A stretch of DNA of 64,000 nucleotides from Shewanella sp. MBTL60-112-B2 (GCF_019655055.1 NZ_BPFA01000025.1:1-64000); one strand, 5' to 3'. Shown: positions 26,420-35,705, counted from the stretch's first letter. The notes: generated by a model from the letters alone, not told the origin. A program made the numbers and translations.

Positions 26420-26860
26420 TGAGAAGGTGCTAGGAAAGGCAAAGAAAGGTTCTAGGTTTAAAAACAGGTGCTAGGAAAAGCAAGAAAGGTCCCAGGGAAA
26501 GCAAAGACGAACGGTCTGCGGCCTCACAGCACGTGGCTTCGCCACTACAGAACACTACGCTTACGGAGAAACCGATTAAAGCATAAACGATTTAGAGCCG
26601 AGACGAAAAAGCCAGAAAATCTTGTACCATCTCAGCCTTTGACTTGGCTTATGCTTTTCCTAGTTCCTAGTTCCTAGTAGCGAAGCGTCCTCGTAGTGAG
26701 CTTGCGAACGTCCTAGAACCTTATCAGTGAGTAAGCCTGCGAACGTTCCGTTAACCGTGAGCGAAGCGTTCGTCTCAGCCTTTGACTTTGATTTTGCTTA
26801 TGCTTTTCCTAGGACCTAGTAGCGAAGCGTCCTCGCAGTGAGCCTGCCGAACGTCCTTCA
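26420..26860. repeat. Mosaic palindromic repeat, copy A (fliE-flrC gap)
   Basis: This gap of more than 450 bp between flrC and fliE has no gene. It is built from short repeated modules: GGTnCTAGGAAAAGC near its left and the inverse GCTTTTCCTAGGACC near its right; AAAGACGAACG left and CGTTCGTCTCAGCC right; AGCGAAGCGTCCTCG twice (about 26684 and 26820); GAACGTCCTAG. The arrangement makes a long imperfect inverted repeat. AAAGCAAAGACGAACGG (26498) and ATTAAAGCATAAACGATTTA (26575) recur at the same relative positions in copy B at 45685 and 45747. It also carries the flrC 3' end leader and the fliE promoter region. Confidence 0.75.
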
Positions 26861-26865
26861 TAGCT

Positions 26866-28218
26866 TTAAGCCGGTATTTGGATCCCTAGCTCTCGCATTT
26901 TTGCCATCTTATAGCGTAAAGTTCTGGCACTAATGCCTAGCTTCTCGGCGACAAGCTTACGACTGCCATCACATTGAGTTAAGGTCTCTAAAATTATTAC
27001 ATGCTCTTGTGCTTTTAGCTCGTCACCTAAACCATCGAGCTCAGCAGGTTTACTTTCTGCCATAGGTATGACTTCAGCGGTAAAACCTAACTCTTGCGAG
27101 TCGATAATAATATCTGCCGCCGTTACCTCAGCAGACATAGACAAAATTAGCGCCCTTTGCACCACATTATCGAGCTCACGTACGTTGCCTGGCCAGCGAT
27201 GAGTCAATAGACGACGAGTAGCACACTCGCTAAATTCAGGTATTTCACTACGATTGGCAATTAATGCGTGGCGCTGCAATAAATGTCTTGCGAGAGGCAA
27301 AATATCGGCTGGGCGTTGATTTAATGACGGCCAAGTCAGCGGAAAAACATTAATTCGATAATATAAATCTTCCCTAAATTCGCCCGATGACGCCATGGCT
27401 TTAAGATCGCGATTCGAGGTGGCCAGCACCCGTACATTGAGCTTAATCGTCTTACGCCCGCCTAAACGCTCCACTTCGCGCTCTTGCAATACTCGCAACA
27501 GTTTTGCTTGTAGGCCGACTTCCATCTCTGATATTTCATCAAGCAGTAAAGTACCACCTTGCGCCTGTTCAAACTTGCCAGGGCAGGCTTGATAAGCCCC
27601 TGTAAAGGCGCCCTTCTCATAGCCAAATAACGTTGCCTCAAGCATGTTTTCAGGGATGGCAGCGCAGTTAATAGCGATAAATGGCTCGTCGGCACGTTGG
27701 CTGTTCTGATGAATATACCGCGCTAAAACCTCTTTACCGCTGCCGCTCGGCCCCATGATCATCACAGAGGCGTCCGATGCCGCTACCCGCTGCGCCAATG
27801 CTAACAATGCAATGCTTTTTTCATCGGCTACGATTGGTGTGCCTTCAATCACTCTGGCTGGCATATAGCGAGAAACTTGATTAACTAATACCTCTGACGA
27901 AAACGGCTTAGCCAAATAATCAACCGCGCCTAGTTTCATCGCATTGACCGCGTTATCAATAGTCGCATATGCAGTCATCAACAATACTGGCACTTTGGGA
28001 TGATGTTGCTGCATATAGTTGAGCAGGCCTATGCCGCCTACACCTTCCATTTGCACGTCGCTTATCACCATATCGAATCTATTGGCTTTGAGAGAAAGGA
28101 TGGCTTCTTCTGCCGAAGCAACATCGACGCAATCATAATGAGCTAACATCAAGGTATCGAGCAGTGCTTCACGCAGTGAAGCATCGTCCTCTACGAGTAA
28201 TAATCTACCTTCAGACAT
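26866..28218 (-). CDS. flrC: FlrC, NtrC-type response regulator for hook-basal-body genes
   Basis: 450 aa from MSEGRLLLVEDD, the ATG with GGAG 9 nt upstream; it overlaps flrB by 8 bp. The receiver domain has Asp54 (MVISDVQMEG). The AAA+ domain shows Walker A GPSGSGKE, the sigma-54 loop GAFTGA in YEKGAFTGAYQ and LLLDEISEM. A Fis-type HTH (SRKLVAEKLGISARTLRYKMAKMR) ends the protein. FlrC-P activates sigma-54 transcription of class III flagellar genes. Its kinase is FlrB. Confidence 0.96.
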   Translation of the reverse strand: MSEGRLLLVEDDASLREALLDTLMLAHYDCVDVASAEEAILSLKANRFDMVISDVQMEGVGGIGLLNYMQQHHPKVPVLLMTAYATIDNAVNAMKLGAVDYLAKPFSSEVLVNQVSRYMPARVIEGTPIVADEKSIALLALAQRVAASDASVMIMGPSGSGKEVLARYIHQNSQRADEPFIAINCAAIPENMLEATLFGYEKGAFTGAYQACPGKFEQAQGGTLLLDEISEMEVGLQAKLLRVLQEREVERLGGRKTIKLNVRVLATSNRDLKAMASSGEFREDLYYRINVFPLTWPSLNQRPADILPLARHLLQRHALIANRSEIPEFSECATRRLLTHRWPGNVRELDNVVQRALILSMSAEVTAADIIIDSQELGFTAEVIPMAESKPAELDGLGDELKAQEHVIILETLTQCDGSRKLVAEKLGISARTLRYKMAKMRELGIQIPA

Positions 28219-29338
28219 GCTCATTTTCTCCATGAGTTTCATTGTGAGCCTTATTTAGCGAAAGCAACGGGAATTTCAAAGAAGCCGTACAACCATTACC
28301 TAAATGACAACTGAACTGCATCTTACCGCCATGATTATTTACTACAGCTTGAACCACGGCTAGACCTAACCCAGTACCTTGCGACTTAGTAGTAAAGAAT
28401 GGCTCTAGTACCTTTTGCTGCATATTGGCATCCAGCCCATTACCATTATCAATAACATCTAGATGTAATGCAGTTTGAGTGTCATATGCATGCAAGGTGA
28501 CTTGGCTCGCCTCAGCTTCTAAACTGTTCATCACTAGGTTATTTATCGCTGAACAGAGAGCCGCATCATTAGCCCGAATTTTTTGTTTTGATTGATTGTT
28601 AAATATCAACTTACAGCCTTTTTGCTCCGCTATCGGCAGACAGTTACTCAGTACATTATCAACCACTTCATCGATAACCAGGATTGAGTCTAGCTCCTGT
28701 TGACGACCCTTTGCCATCAACAGCATATCATTCACTTGGTGCTCTAATTCATTGAGTCTATCGACTAGCTTGCCTTGAAAGCGCTTACGAGAGTCCTCCG
28801 ATATTTTAGGGCTCGCCAAGTTTGACGCATATAGCAGAGCCGCGCTTAAAGGCGTTCTCACCTGATGGGCAAGGGTTGCTACCATCTTGCCTAGCGCTGA
28901 TAATCTTTGTAAGTGTGACAAGTTTTTTTGCAGTAAACGGGTTTCGGTTAAATCAGTCAGCACAATCAGCTGACCTGGTTCTGGCGTAAGAGGGGTAATG
29001 GCAAGCTTTACCCGACGACCATTACGTAATGAAACCTCGTGACCATCATCATCTTGTGGCGAAAATGCCCGGTTGATGATTTGTAGCCAACGCATGCCTT
29101 CTAATGGGCTACCTAAAAGCTCAACAGCAACGGGATTAGCCTCGGTAACAATGCCATCACCGCTAATGATCACCACACCAGACGGCATAGCCTGCAGAAT
29201 ATGGTCCATACGATTAGACATATTAGCGGCTTGCTGAACGTCAACCAAGTGTGGGCGTTTCACCACTCTTGCGTTAGTAGCATGAGTTGCGTTAGTTGAA
29301 TCGCTAGTATCGACTGGTGATTGTGGAATAGCTGACAT
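28211..29338 (-). CDS. flrB: FlrB, sensor histidine kinase for FlrC
   Basis: 375 aa and apparently soluble: no transmembrane segment is seen. A PAS-like domain (about 50-130) precedes the HisKA box ATLAHQVRTPLSA. The HATPase domain has NNLVMNSLEAEA (N box), DVIDNGNGLD (G1) and FFTTKSQGTGLGLAVVQ (G2). It autophosphorylates and passes phosphate to FlrC; the signal is thought to be the state of the MS-ring/C-ring/export apparatus. A sigma-54 promoter lies 39 bp upstream, as expected if FlrA turns on flrBC. Confidence 0.95.
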   Translation of the reverse strand: MSAIPQSPVDTSDSTNATHATNARVVKRPHLVDVQQAANMSNRMDHILQAMPSGVVIISGDGIVTEANPVAVELLGSPLEGMRWLQIINRAFSPQDDDGHEVSLRNGRRVKLAITPLTPEPGQLIVLTDLTETRLLQKNLSHLQRLSALGKMVATLAHQVRTPLSAALLYASNLASPKISEDSRKRFQGKLVDRLNELEHQVNDMLLMAKGRQQELDSILVIDEVVDNVLSNCLPIAEQKGCKLIFNNQSKQKIRANDAALCSAINNLVMNSLEAEASQVTLHAYDTQTALHLDVIDNGNGLDANMQQKVLEPFFTTKSQGTGLGLAVVQAVVNNHGGKMQFSCHLGNGCTASLKFPLLSLNKAHNETHGENEHV

Positions 29339-29376
29339 GGTAACCCCGTCAAAAAAACTGCATTTGCATGGGGTTA

Positions 29377-29392
29377 AGCAGGAATTATGCCA
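29377..29392 (-). promoter_or_regulatory. Sigma-54 promoter of flrBC
   Basis: TGGCAT-AATTC-CTGCT on the minus strand has the GG-N10-GC core and differs from the consensus at two positions. It lies 39 bp upstream of the flrB ATG, consistent with control by FlrA encoded next door. Confidence 0.75.
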
Positions 29393-29400
29393 GTTGTTTT

Positions 29401-29640
29401 TTAAAAGAAGGACGCTGCGCTTACAGAAAAGCTTAGAACGAAGGCAATAAAAAAGCCAGAAGACTCAGCTTCTGGCTTATTCACGAAAGTAAGTAAATAT
29501 CGAAAGTTCACTTTGATTTAAACAGTCTCAGCTTGTACCGTAAGCGAAGCGTTCGTCTCAGCCTTTCTTGTGCTTTCCCTAGGACCTAGAAGCGCAGCGC
29601 CCTCGAAGGACGAAGTCCGCCCTAGAACCTATCTCTTAGC
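29401..29640. repeat. Mosaic repeat, copy D (flrB-flrA gap)
   Basis: The 303-bp gap between flrA and flrB contains modules shared with the other copies: AGAAGGACGCTGCGCT at its left (also 45599), CGTAAGCGAAGCGTTCGTCTCAGCC (about 29537; also in copy A), CCTAGGACCTAGAAGCG and GGACGAAGTCCGCCCTAG (also 53312). The flrA terminator and the flrB promoter lie in the same gap. No gene is seen. Confidence 0.7.
29449..29478 (-). terminator. Terminator of flrA
   Basis: AAGCCAGAAG (29453-29462) pairs perfectly with CTTCTGGCTT (29469-29478) around a 6-nt loop. On the minus strand the stem is followed by T6. It is 164 bp downstream of the flrA stop and separates flrA from flrBC. Confidence 0.85.
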
Positions 29641-29641
29641 C

Positions 29642-31075
29642 TTAATCTTTACTCAACCCGTACTTTCGCATTTTCTCAACTAAGGTAGTACGGCGAATGC
29701 CTAGCATTTCTGCGGCGCGAGCAACCACGCTATCTTGTTGATCCAGTGCTTGTCTGATCATATCGATTTCAAGCTCTGCCAATAAGTCCTTTAGATTTAC
29801 CCCTTCAGGTGGTAACTCACTCGGGAATCGCGTCTCAGGGATCTCAATAGGCTCTTCATCACTAAAGATAGAGGCTAAAGCATCACGTTCAAGCTGCTCT
29901 TCGCTTACTTCGACACAATACTCGGGGACATCAATATGACGATACTTAATAGGTAAGTCGTTTACATCAACTAATCCGCCTGGGTACAGAATCGTTAAAC
30001 GCTCAACCAAGTTAGACAGTTCACGCACATTACCTGACCAGCAATGTTCTTTTAACGACTCGATAGCTCGCTGAGTGAAACGCACTCGACCGCGGCCTTC
30101 GTTATAGACTCGGCTGACTAACTCTTGCAGTAATAGAGGGATATCTTCTTTGCGCTCGCACAAAGCAGGCATTTCGATTGGGAAAACATTCAAGCGGTAG
30201 TAGAGATCTTCTCTAAAATCTCCTTTCTCTATCATGGTTTCTAAATGTCTATGAGTTGCAGCAACAACGCGAACGTCGGCTGAAATAGACTTACTACCAC
30301 CAACACGCTCAAACATACGCTCTTGCAGAACACGTAATAACTTAACTTGCATCTGCAATGGCATATCGCCAATTTCATCTAGGAATAAAGTGCCTTTCTC
30401 AGCAAGTTCGAAACGACCTTTACGCGCACTGATTGCGCCAGTGAATGAGCCCTTTTCATGACCAAAAAGCTCACTCTCCAATAATTCTGGTGGGATTGCA
30501 CCGCAGTTGACTGGAATAAACGGCCCGTCACGGCGATCTGAAATATAGTGAATATTACGAGCGACTACCTCTTTACCAGTACCTGACTGACCTAGTATCA
30601 GTACCGTAGCTTCAGAGCTGGCAACCTGGTTAATAAGATGACGAACATTAGCAATCCCCTCACTGCGGCCCACTAAACTTCTAAATAATTTAGTCTGATT
30701 CGCACTGGTTGGGATCTCTGGCCGTTTAACTTGACCATAGACCTGACAAAAGTGGAGTAACTCAGTTAATTGTGGGTAGTTTAAAGGTTCTTCGATGCAG
30801 CCGAGAATGTTCGACGTTTTAATGTCGCCTCTTTCTCCTAACATCAAAAAGGGCTGCCAAGGAAGCGTACCAGTCAAAGACTGGATAATTTCTTTCGGTT
30901 GGTTCTCAGAAGGTAAAACAATCGCGCGAAAGCGCGTCTGTTTTGTATGCGTCTCGAGTTTATCGAAGTCGATCAGTTCGACCTGCTCTCCTAAGAACTC
31001 AAATACACACGACAAGCGATTAATTCGCTCTGACTGGTTACCGACAAGTAGAATTCGTTGATCTGTTTGCATCAT
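29642..31075 (-). CDS. flrA: FlrA (FleQ-like), master activator of flagellar genes
   Basis: 477 aa. The N-terminal FleQ-type domain (about 7-115) is a receiver-like fold without a clear phosphorylation site. The AAA+ domain has Walker A GQSGTGKEVV and Walker B LFLDEIGDMP. The sigma-54 contact loop reads GSFTGA (HEKGSFTGAIS) rather than the usual GAFTGA. The C-terminal Fis-type HTH is VVARAAEMLGIRRTTLVEKMRKYG. FlrA activates the first sigma-54 flagellar genes, including flrBC and fliA; FlhG antagonises it in related species. It is a single-gene unit with its own terminator. Confidence 0.96.
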   Translation of the reverse strand: MMQTDQRILLVGNQSERINRLSCVFEFLGEQVELIDFDKLETHTKQTRFRAIVLPSENQPKEIIQSLTGTLPWQPFLMLGERGDIKTSNILGCIEEPLNYPQLTELLHFCQVYGQVKRPEIPTSANQTKLFRSLVGRSEGIANVRHLINQVASSEATVLILGQSGTGKEVVARNIHYISDRRDGPFIPVNCGAIPPELLESELFGHEKGSFTGAISARKGRFELAEKGTLFLDEIGDMPLQMQVKLLRVLQERMFERVGGSKSISADVRVVAATHRHLETMIEKGDFREDLYYRLNVFPIEMPALCERKEDIPLLLQELVSRVYNEGRGRVRFTQRAIESLKEHCWSGNVRELSNLVERLTILYPGGLVDVNDLPIKYRHIDVPEYCVEVSEEQLERDALASIFSDEEPIEIPETRFPSELPPEGVNLKDLLAELEIDMIRQALDQQDSVVARAAEMLGIRRTTLVEKMRKYGLSKD

Positions 31076-31388
31076 TCCGAAGGCCGTATAGGCTCAAATA
31101 TGTTCAGCGCATTAATTATTAGTGTTCGTTGCTTTTCTCAAGCTAATTGTTCAGCCAGTAGTTATCTAAAATCCAATCTCAAATATCTACCTTATAGAAT
31201 AGTGTATTATCAGCCCGTTATTAGCAAGCCCCTGATGAATTTTATGAGGAGCTGACTAAGTTTTAGGTTAAAATCTCTACTTTACAATCAACTGTTAGAC
31301 GTATTTTTGACGGGTGACAAAAAGGAGTGCGTTAACACTCCTATAAAACAACAACCCAGAAACCTGAGCCAACTGATTAACAAAGTAA
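31076..31388. other. Gap between fliS and flrA
   Basis: This stretch holds the fliS terminator (31319-31342) and must hold the flrA promoter. I see no sigma-54 or sigma-28 match upstream of flrA, which fits a vegetative promoter for the master regulator. TATAAG on the minus strand near 31193 is a possible -10 without a good -35. No gene is supported. Confidence 0.5.
31319..31342 (-). terminator. Terminator of the flaG-fliD-fliS unit
   Basis: AGGAGTG (31323-31329) pairs with CACTCCT (31336-31342) around CGTTAA. On the minus strand the stem runs into T5. It lies 47 bp after the fliS stop. Confidence 0.8.
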
Positions 31389-31790
31389 TTAGTTTTGTGA
31401 AGATAACTCATGCAATTCGCTAGGTATTGCATCCCACGCTTCCTTGATAGTGCGTAAAACATCCATTGCATCATCAATAGCCTGAACATCATTATTGATG
31501 TTAGCGTCAGAAATTCTGCGCAGCATAAAGTCATAAAGAGCACTTAGGTTACCAGCAACATCCCCCTCAGCCTCCATGTTCAAGCTGCTATTTAACCCAG
31601 CAACAATACTTATCGCTTTACCTAAACTCACCCCTTTAAGTTCTAGGTTGCTCTGCTCAATGGCATAACGCCCCTGAACTAAGCGCTCCAAAGCTCCGGC
31701 AAACATCATTTGAATGATCTTATGCGGTGAAGCAACGTTGATACTGCTATCCAACGAGACCTTTCTATACGACTGAAGCGAACCTCTCAT
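31389..31790 (-). CDS. fliS: FliS, flagellin export chaperone
   Basis: 133 aa, all-helical. The sequence SPHKIIQMMFAGALERLVQGRYA is the conserved N-terminal helix of FliS, and LYDFMLRRISDAN is a second signature. FliS binds the flagellin C terminus in the cytoplasm and hands it to FlhA. It is the last gene of the flaG-fliD-(FliT/FlaI)-fliS unit and is followed by an intrinsic terminator. Confidence 0.96.
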   Translation of the reverse strand: MRGSLQSYRKVSLDSSINVASPHKIIQMMFAGALERLVQGRYAIEQSNLELKGVSLGKAISIVAGLNSSLNMEAEGDVAGNLSALYDFMLRRISDANINNDVQAIDDAMDVLRTIKEAWDAIPSELHELSSQN

Positions 31791-31796
31791 AAATAC

Positions 31797-32186
31797 CTAC
31801 CTATTTGAATCTATTGTCTTGTAAAGATTTGTTTGTCGTCTACCCTTGCGAAGTGCGCCTAACAAAGCTTCTCTATCGGCAAGAACATTACGTGCTCGTA
31901 TTTCAAAGTTTTTAGTGCTCTGTGCAAGCCCTTGTAGATAAGACCTATCTTGGATCTGATCATCATTCACTAGCTGAGCAATCAAAATTTGACGGCTACC
32001 AATGCTATCCTGCAATTTAGATACCAAGGTGTCACTTTCACCATCTTCAAACTGAGCATTTTCTAAACTATCTAATATTTTGGATAAAGCATCATCCAGT
32101 TTTGCTAACTCGATGACTCGCGTTTCTGTAGTTAACGGTGAGTTTAAATGTGAGTCTAATGGTGGGTTTATAAGTGAACTTGTCAT
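31797..32186 (-). CDS. FliT/FlaI-like flagellar protein
   Basis: 129 aa with a helical composition. It sits between fliD and fliS, where Vibrio has flaI and enterics have fliT (the FliD chaperone). Sequence similarity to either cannot be shown by eye; the central segment QIQDRSYLQGLAQSTKN and the basic C-terminal LRKGRRQTNLYKTI are the clearest features. The start is 6 bp from the fliS gene on the downstream side, so co-translation is likely. The role as a FliD chaperone is inferred from position. Confidence 0.7.
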   Translation of the reverse strand: MTSSLINPPLDSHLNSPLTTETRVIELAKLDDALSKILDSLENAQFEDGESDTLVSKLQDSIGSRQILIAQLVNDDQIQDRSYLQGLAQSTKNFEIRARNVLADREALLGALRKGRRQTNLYKTIDSNR

Positions 32187-32329
32187 CTAGCAACTCTCAA
32201 TATAAGGAGGATGAATAGCAAGGCAGGCGTAGCTATTACTAACGCCTTTTACGCATTCTAATGTTACCGGGAAAAGCTATTGCAAAAAAAATGTCGTAGC
32301 CAGGCTGTAAGCCATATCTTTCAAAGCGA

Positions 32330-33691
32330 CTAATTCTGCGGCACCATGCCAGGCAGGGAGTCTAGTCGATTAAACAGGTCACTCGTTTGCTGATTCAAAC
32401 TAGCAACCATCAAGTCCATGGCATTGAACTGGTTAAATAAGCGTGTTTCGTATGCAGCCATTTTCCGTGCGAATTGCTCTCGGCTATCGGTGAGTCGTGA
32501 TACTTGATTATCTAAGGTCTCATCACGGCTATCTAGGGTACCACCAGATTGTACGTAAGTTTCGGCCAAACCATCTAATCTAGAAGCTAAACCTGTATCT
32601 TCTGCGCTAAACATCTCTCGGATCTGCGGCATATCAGATTCAAGTGCCTTATCCAAAATCTTCTCATCGATCTCAAGTGTACCTTGCTGAGTGGTTTTTA
32701 TGCCTATATTAGCCAACATAGTCGTACCTTCAGAGGTATCAAAACTACTGGATAATACACCACGCAACTGGCTCTGAAGACTACGGATCATCGAGTCGCC
32801 TTGCAAAATTCCCGCTTTCTCTGTTTCAGCATCATAACTAGACAGATCTGAAACAGTCCCCATCAAGTCATTATAAGCTTCGACAAATCCCTCAACACTC
32901 TTCTTAACAGAATCCGTATCTGGAGATATCGTTAGCGTAGTGCTCTGCCCGATATCATCATCTTTAAGGGTTAAACTGACGCCGGTGATAACGTTCTCGA
33001 CTTCATTGCTACCCGACGTCACTTTTAAACCATCCACATACAGCACCGCATCTTTTGCCGCACTGAGCTCTGTCATAGTAAAGGTATCAGTCAGACCTGT
33101 ACCACCGTCGGTGTCTGTTGCAGTAACTGTAATGTTATTAGCAGTGCCGGTTTCATCCGAAGTCATCACCAGTTGTGGGCCATTATCACCGTTAATGATG
33201 GTTGCGGTTACGCCGACGTTATCTTCGGCATCGTTGATTTTTTTCATTACCGTTTCGAGCGAGTCCCCCGCTTCAACGGCAACAGTAAAATCTTTGCCAT
33301 CGACGCCAAAAGTTAACGAGCCTTCACCCAGTGCAGCAGTGGCATCGGCTACCGCCGCCGAGCCAATTTTTTGACTTTCGGCTAATTGTTCAACTTCGAT
33401 TTTATAACTACCGGCAACGGCAGTTGCATCCGCTGTTGCACTGATGAAATCTTTATTCGACAACTCGACCTTACGTGCAATAAAAGTATCTGGGTCGGTT
33501 AGCTTCTCTAAACTATCTTGAAATTCAGTCAGTGCACTCTTTAGTGCGCCTATACCCGAGATCTGCGCGTTAAGCTTGCCCTCATCGGCATCAAACTTGG
33601 CAACCTTTGGATCGTTTTCAGCCCCTACAAGCGCCGATACAATGCCATTGATATCCATTCCAGAACCAATACCTACCGATGTTAATCCCAT
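32330..33691 (-). CDS. fliD: FliD, filament cap protein
   Basis: 453 aa. The N-terminal segment (VGIGSGMDINGIVSALV) and the C-terminal helical segment (QFNAMDLMVASLNQQTSDL) are the conserved FliD ends that form the cap leg. The middle is a variable Thr/Asp/Val-rich surface domain. FliD caps the growing filament and folds flagellin into place. It follows flaG by 137 bp in which I find no clear sigma-54 or sigma-28 element. Confidence 0.97.
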   Translation of the reverse strand: MGLTSVGIGSGMDINGIVSALVGAENDPKVAKFDADEGKLNAQISGIGALKSALTEFQDSLEKLTDPDTFIARKVELSNKDFISATADATAVAGSYKIEVEQLAESQKIGSAAVADATAALGEGSLTFGVDGKDFTVAVEAGDSLETVMKKINDAEDNVGVTATIINGDNGPQLVMTSDETGTANNITVTATDTDGGTGLTDTFTMTELSAAKDAVLYVDGLKVTSGSNEVENVITGVSLTLKDDDIGQSTTLTISPDTDSVKKSVEGFVEAYNDLMGTVSDLSSYDAETEKAGILQGDSMIRSLQSQLRGVLSSSFDTSEGTTMLANIGIKTTQQGTLEIDEKILDKALESDMPQIREMFSAEDTGLASRLDGLAETYVQSGGTLDSRDETLDNQVSRLTDSREQFARKMAAYETRLFNQFNAMDLMVASLNQQTSDLFNRLDSLPGMVPQN

Positions 33692-33828
33692 GACAACCTC
33701 AACTTAACTAAAACTATGAATACTGACTAATTTAATTCTACGCATTAGCCTTATTTAGGCACACGCAAGAATTATTTGTATTAAAACACACTGGAGCCAA
33801 CTGTGGTTAAAGATGCTAATAAGTAGAG

Positions 33829-34248
33829 TTAAACTTGAGTCGACATCAATAAACCATCCATCTCTGCAATTTTTTCATGCAATTTTATGGCCAACTCCAA
33901 TGCTTCTTCATTAGGGATCTGCCTGATTAAATCGCCGGTATCGATATCGACCACACTCACAACTTGTTGCCCAAGCGACTCATCAAGCTTAAAAGCCAAG
34001 CCTTTACGCAGCATAGACATCATATCAGACAGCTCGTTCACAACAGACTCCATCTGTTCAACGCTCTCCCCCTGTAAGCTATCTTCCGCCTGGCTGCTGT
34101 TATTTACAGCTTTAACTTCATCAGTTTGCGAAACTAAAGAGCTGCTAGCATTTATTTCAGCAAGGTGATCTTGGCTGCTATTTTGCGTCTTTACAGCTAG
34201 ATCAATAGCGATTGGGGCTACAGAGTTATTAGTTACATTGACATCCAT
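33829..34248 (-). CDS. flaG: FlaG, filament-length associated protein
   Basis: 139 aa. The first 65 residues are Asn/Ser-rich and probably disordered. The C-terminal FlaG domain (about 75-139) includes LAFKLDESLGQQVVSVVDID and TGDLIRQIPNEEAL. FlaG proteins limit or modulate filament length in several polar-flagellated bacteria. It precedes fliD and follows a flagellin, the standard Vibrio order. Confidence 0.94.
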   Translation of the reverse strand: MDVNVTNNSVAPIAIDLAVKTQNSSQDHLAEINASSSLVSQTDEVKAVNNSSQAEDSLQGESVEQMESVVNELSDMMSMLRKGLAFKLDESLGQQVVSVVDIDTGDLIRQIPNEEALELAIKLHEKIAEMDGLLMSTQV

Positions 34249-34343
34249 CTCTTCACTCCTGTGTTTTAAATTCCTTTGTTGTTCAACGCAGTTGAATTGA
34301 TTGTTATTAATCCAGCTGCTTTCGACTATCTAGATTAAACAAT

Positions 34344-34373
34344 AAAGGGAGAGCCGAAACCGACTCTCCCTTT
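34344..34373 (-). terminator. Terminator of the left flagellin gene
   Basis: AAAGGGAGAG (34344-34353) pairs with CTCTCCCTTT (34364-34373). On the minus strand it ends in TTTATTG. It lies 59 bp after the flagellin stop and isolates this highly expressed gene from flaG. Confidence 0.8.
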
Positions 34374-34431
34374 TAACATCAGCGATACTGACGGTTAATC
34401 CTAATGTTCAACCAGAGGCTTAGCTCTAAGA

Positions 34432-35616
34432 TTACAATAGAGACAATGCCGCTTGTGGTAGCTGGTTAGCCTGTGCAAGCATTGCAGAAGAGGTTTGCGA
34501 TAGAATTTGCTGCTTAGTCAGCTCAGCAGTTTCTTTAGCAAAATCGACATCCTGAATACGGCTACGTGCATCTGACACGTTAGACTGAATGTTGCTCAAG
34601 TTGTTAATGGTGAAGTTCATACGGTTTTGAACCGCACCTAAATCAGCACGTTGACTATCGATTTGTGAAATAGCCGCATCGATAACGCCAATTGCAGATT
34701 GAGAGCCCTCAACAGTATTTAAGTCTATATCGTTTACAGAACTAACCTGACTATCATCAGCTCCGAGTGCAAAAGCAGTTGAAGGTGTAACAGCCCCTGC
34801 GGCATCATCTTCTGCAGCCATGGTTAATGTACTGCCATTCTCTGCTACACCACCAAAAACAATCTTACCTGTATCGACTGTCGCGGTAACACCCGTATCA
34901 GCAAGGCTGGTGTTTAGTGCAGTTGCTAATTCATCAGCAGTCATACCTTGTTCAACTGTCACTTCAATATTTGTTGGAGCCCCTGCTCCAGGAGGTGTAT
35001 GTGCGAAAGTAATTTTACCCTTAGTGGTGCCATCAGTGTCAGAATCATCAGCGAGCGCTGTAATATTTGCAGCACTCAATTCACCAGTAACAGTCTTACC
35101 TTTTGATCCAAGTTGATCTGCAGAAATATCCGAAAGAGACAATGATATAGTCTCATTAGCATTCGAACCAACTTGGAAACTTTGAGTACCATAACTACCG
35201 TCAAGTAGCTTCTGGCCACCGAAAGAGGTTGTATCAGAAATACGAGTCAACTCAGCATTAAGTGATGTAATTTCTTTTTGCATTGCCGCACGGTCGTCGC
35301 TTGAGTTTGAACCGTTAGCCGATTGTAGAGAAAGATCACGCATACGTTGCAGGATATTAGTCGACTCTTGCATCGCACCTTCTGCTGTTTGCGCGATAGA
35401 GATACCGTCGTTAGCATTACGCATTGCAACGCCGATACCATTAATTTGACTGGTCATACGATTCGAGATCTGTAGACCTGCAGCATCATCTTTTGCGCTG
35501 TTGATGCGTAGACCCGATGACAAACGCTCCATTGAGGTTTGTACGTTTGAGTTAGCGCTATTTAGGTTGCCCTGTGCGCGCATTGAAGTCACGTTCGTAT
35601 TTACTGAAATAGCCAT
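34432..35616 (-). CDS. fliC: Flagellin (left copy)
   Basis: 394 aa. The N-terminal D0/D1 domain (about 1-165) has SSGLRINSAKDDAAGLQISN and the C-terminal D0/D1 (about 305-394) has RSRIQDVDFAKETAELTKQQ. The central 140 residues form a Thr/Asp/Gly-rich surface domain. It is nearly identical to the right copy at 36246-37433, including most of the surface domain, but ends ALSLL without the final Gly of that copy. A strong FliA promoter with upstream A-tracts lies 90 bp upstream, and a terminator follows. Flagellin polymerises into the filament after export. Confidence 0.98.
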   Translation of the reverse strand: MAISVNTNVTSMRAQGNLNSANSNVQTSMERLSSGLRINSAKDDAAGLQISNRMTSQINGIGVAMRNANDGISIAQTAEGAMQESTNILQRMRDLSLQSANGSNSSDDRAAMQKEITSLNAELTRISDTTSFGGQKLLDGSYGTQSFQVGSNANETISLSLSDISADQLGSKGKTVTGELSAANITALADDSDTDGTTKGKITFAHTPPGAGAPTNIEVTVEQGMTADELATALNTSLADTGVTATVDTGKIVFGGVAENGSTLTMAAEDDAAGAVTPSTAFALGADDSQVSSVNDIDLNTVEGSQSAIGVIDAAISQIDSQRADLGAVQNRMNFTINNLSNIQSNVSDARSRIQDVDFAKETAELTKQQILSQTSSAMLAQANQLPQAALSLL

Positions 35617-35705
35617 TATTAATTCCCTCTGATCTTACTTTAGATAGACTGATTGTTGTTGCCTGTCTTTCTAAAGTCAGGCGAATTATCTTGGTTACAA
35701 TATCT

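Noticed and set aside
26468..26677. 69-codon plus-strand frame in the fliE-flrC gap
   Set aside because: It lies entirely in the mosaic repeat, and its Arg/Lys/Leu-rich product follows from the repeat composition. Copy B does not keep the frame.
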